NCBI RefSeq assembly: GCF_046292825.1
Contig: NZ_JBKBQG010000006.1
Coordinates: 1 to 64,000 of the forward strand
Direction of reading: 5' to 3'
Length of the DNA: 64,000 bases
Source of the DNA: Salinarimonas sp046292825
Lineage (GTDB): Bacteria; Pseudomonadota; Alphaproteobacteria; Rhizobiales; Beijerinckiaceae
Shown here: positions 63,733 through 64,000 of the stretch, piece by piece
Layout: every line of letters begins with the position of its first letter
Position numbering within the stretch: position 1 is the first letter of the stretch
Notes under the pieces: model-generated
Seen by the model: the letters and a program-made list of their open reading frames with translations, nothing else
Database searches by the model: none
Told to the model about the DNA's origin: nothing
Made by a program: the position numbers and the translations under genes

Positions 63733-64000
63733 ATGAGGACCAGTGAGGCCGTCCAGGCGCTCGCGTCCGACGATCGGGACGATCGCGAGTACCTGATCAG
63801 CGATCTTTCGCGCGAGTTCGACGTCACGTTGCGCGCGCTGCGCTTCTACGAAGACCGCGGGCTCCTCTCGCCGCGCCGGATCGGCACGATGCGCATCTAC
63901 AGCGCGCGCGACCGCACCCGCCTCTCGGTGATCCTCAAGGGCAAGCAGCTCGGCTTCACCCTCGCCGAGATCCAGGAGATGCTCGACGGCGACGGCCGCG
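63733..64000 (+). CDS. MerR family transcriptional regulator (5' part)
   Basis: Only the first 89 codons are in the window. The winged helix-turn-helix is clear: EYLISDLSREFDVTLRALRFYEDRGLL (in part), then RIYSARDRTRLSVILKGKQLGFTLAEIQEML. An N-terminal extension of about 20 residues precedes it. The effector domain is cut off, so the inducer is unknown. Similar short MerR proteins in alphaproteobacteria regulate acyl-CoA breakdown genes, but this is only a guess. A CGGACGC/GCGTCCG inverted repeat lies about 40-60 bases upstream (63673-63695). Confidence 0.85.
   Translation, partial: MRTSEAVQALASDDRDDREYLISDLSREFDVTLRALRFYEDRGLLSPRRIGTMRIYSARDRTRLSVILKGKQLGFTLAEIQEMLDGDGR

Overview
The window is a visibly GC-rich, gene-dense chromosomal segment of an alphaproteobacterium, most likely of the order Hyphomicrobiales (Rhizobiales). 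The placement rests on gene neighbourhoods typical of that group: irr divergent from fabA-fabB-fabI, a small aa3-type cytochrome c oxidase subunit IV gene before a split pntAA-pntAB-pntB, cobS/DUF1289/aspartic-protease divergent from cobT, and a double cold-shock-domain gene next to a DUF192 gene. A genus cannot be fixed from the sequence by eye. No rRNA, tRNA, CRISPR array, transposase or phage module was seen.

Layout: 0.5-4.8 kb, dipeptide/oligopeptide ABC transporter with a permease-ATPase fusion; 5.1-11 kb, a stand-alone Lrp/AsnC ligand domain, a GH15 glucoamylase-like enzyme, a flavin reductase and a frameshifted AceE-like transketolase; 11.6-14.4 kb, rpsO and pnp; 14.9-18.3 kb, irr and the fatty-acid genes fabA, fabB, fabI; 18.5-22.3 kb, DHA2 efflux pump, DUF350 protein, kdsA, exported glutathione peroxidase and a small membrane protein; 22.75-27.0 kb, three helical proteins that look like a tripartite ClyA/HBL/Nhe-type pore-forming toxin, followed by a GH25 lysozyme lipoprotein; 27.3-33.3 kb, urtABCDE urea transporter with a good sigma-54 promoter match; 33.3-35.6 kb, parC; 36-39.8 kb, pcaH-pcaG-pobA-pcaB for 4-hydroxybenzoate/protocatechuate breakdown; 39.8-42.8 kb, cobalamin genes; 43-46.3 kb, biotin-dependent carboxylase alpha subunit and a zinc peptidase; 46.4-51 kb, Ca2+/cation antiporter, transhydrogenase, cytochrome oxidase subunit IV; 51.2-53.9 kb, mutS; 54.2-59 kb, small conserved genes, a WYL regulator and a GST; 59-62.3 kb, glmS and glmU; then a hypothetical exported protein and a MerR regulator cut by the window edge.

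The most unusual content is the three-gene toxin-like operon. The most pervasive unexplained structure is a set of palindromic mosaic repeats (called here families A to E) that fill most of the larger intergenic gaps, sit inside operons (dpp, urt), and in one case supply the stop codon of mutS.

Metabolically the window joins housekeeping (translation, RNA decay, mismatch repair, topoisomerase IV, type II fatty-acid synthesis, UDP-GlcNAc and KDO synthesis) with nutrient scavenging (peptides, urea, aromatic acids, cobalamin).
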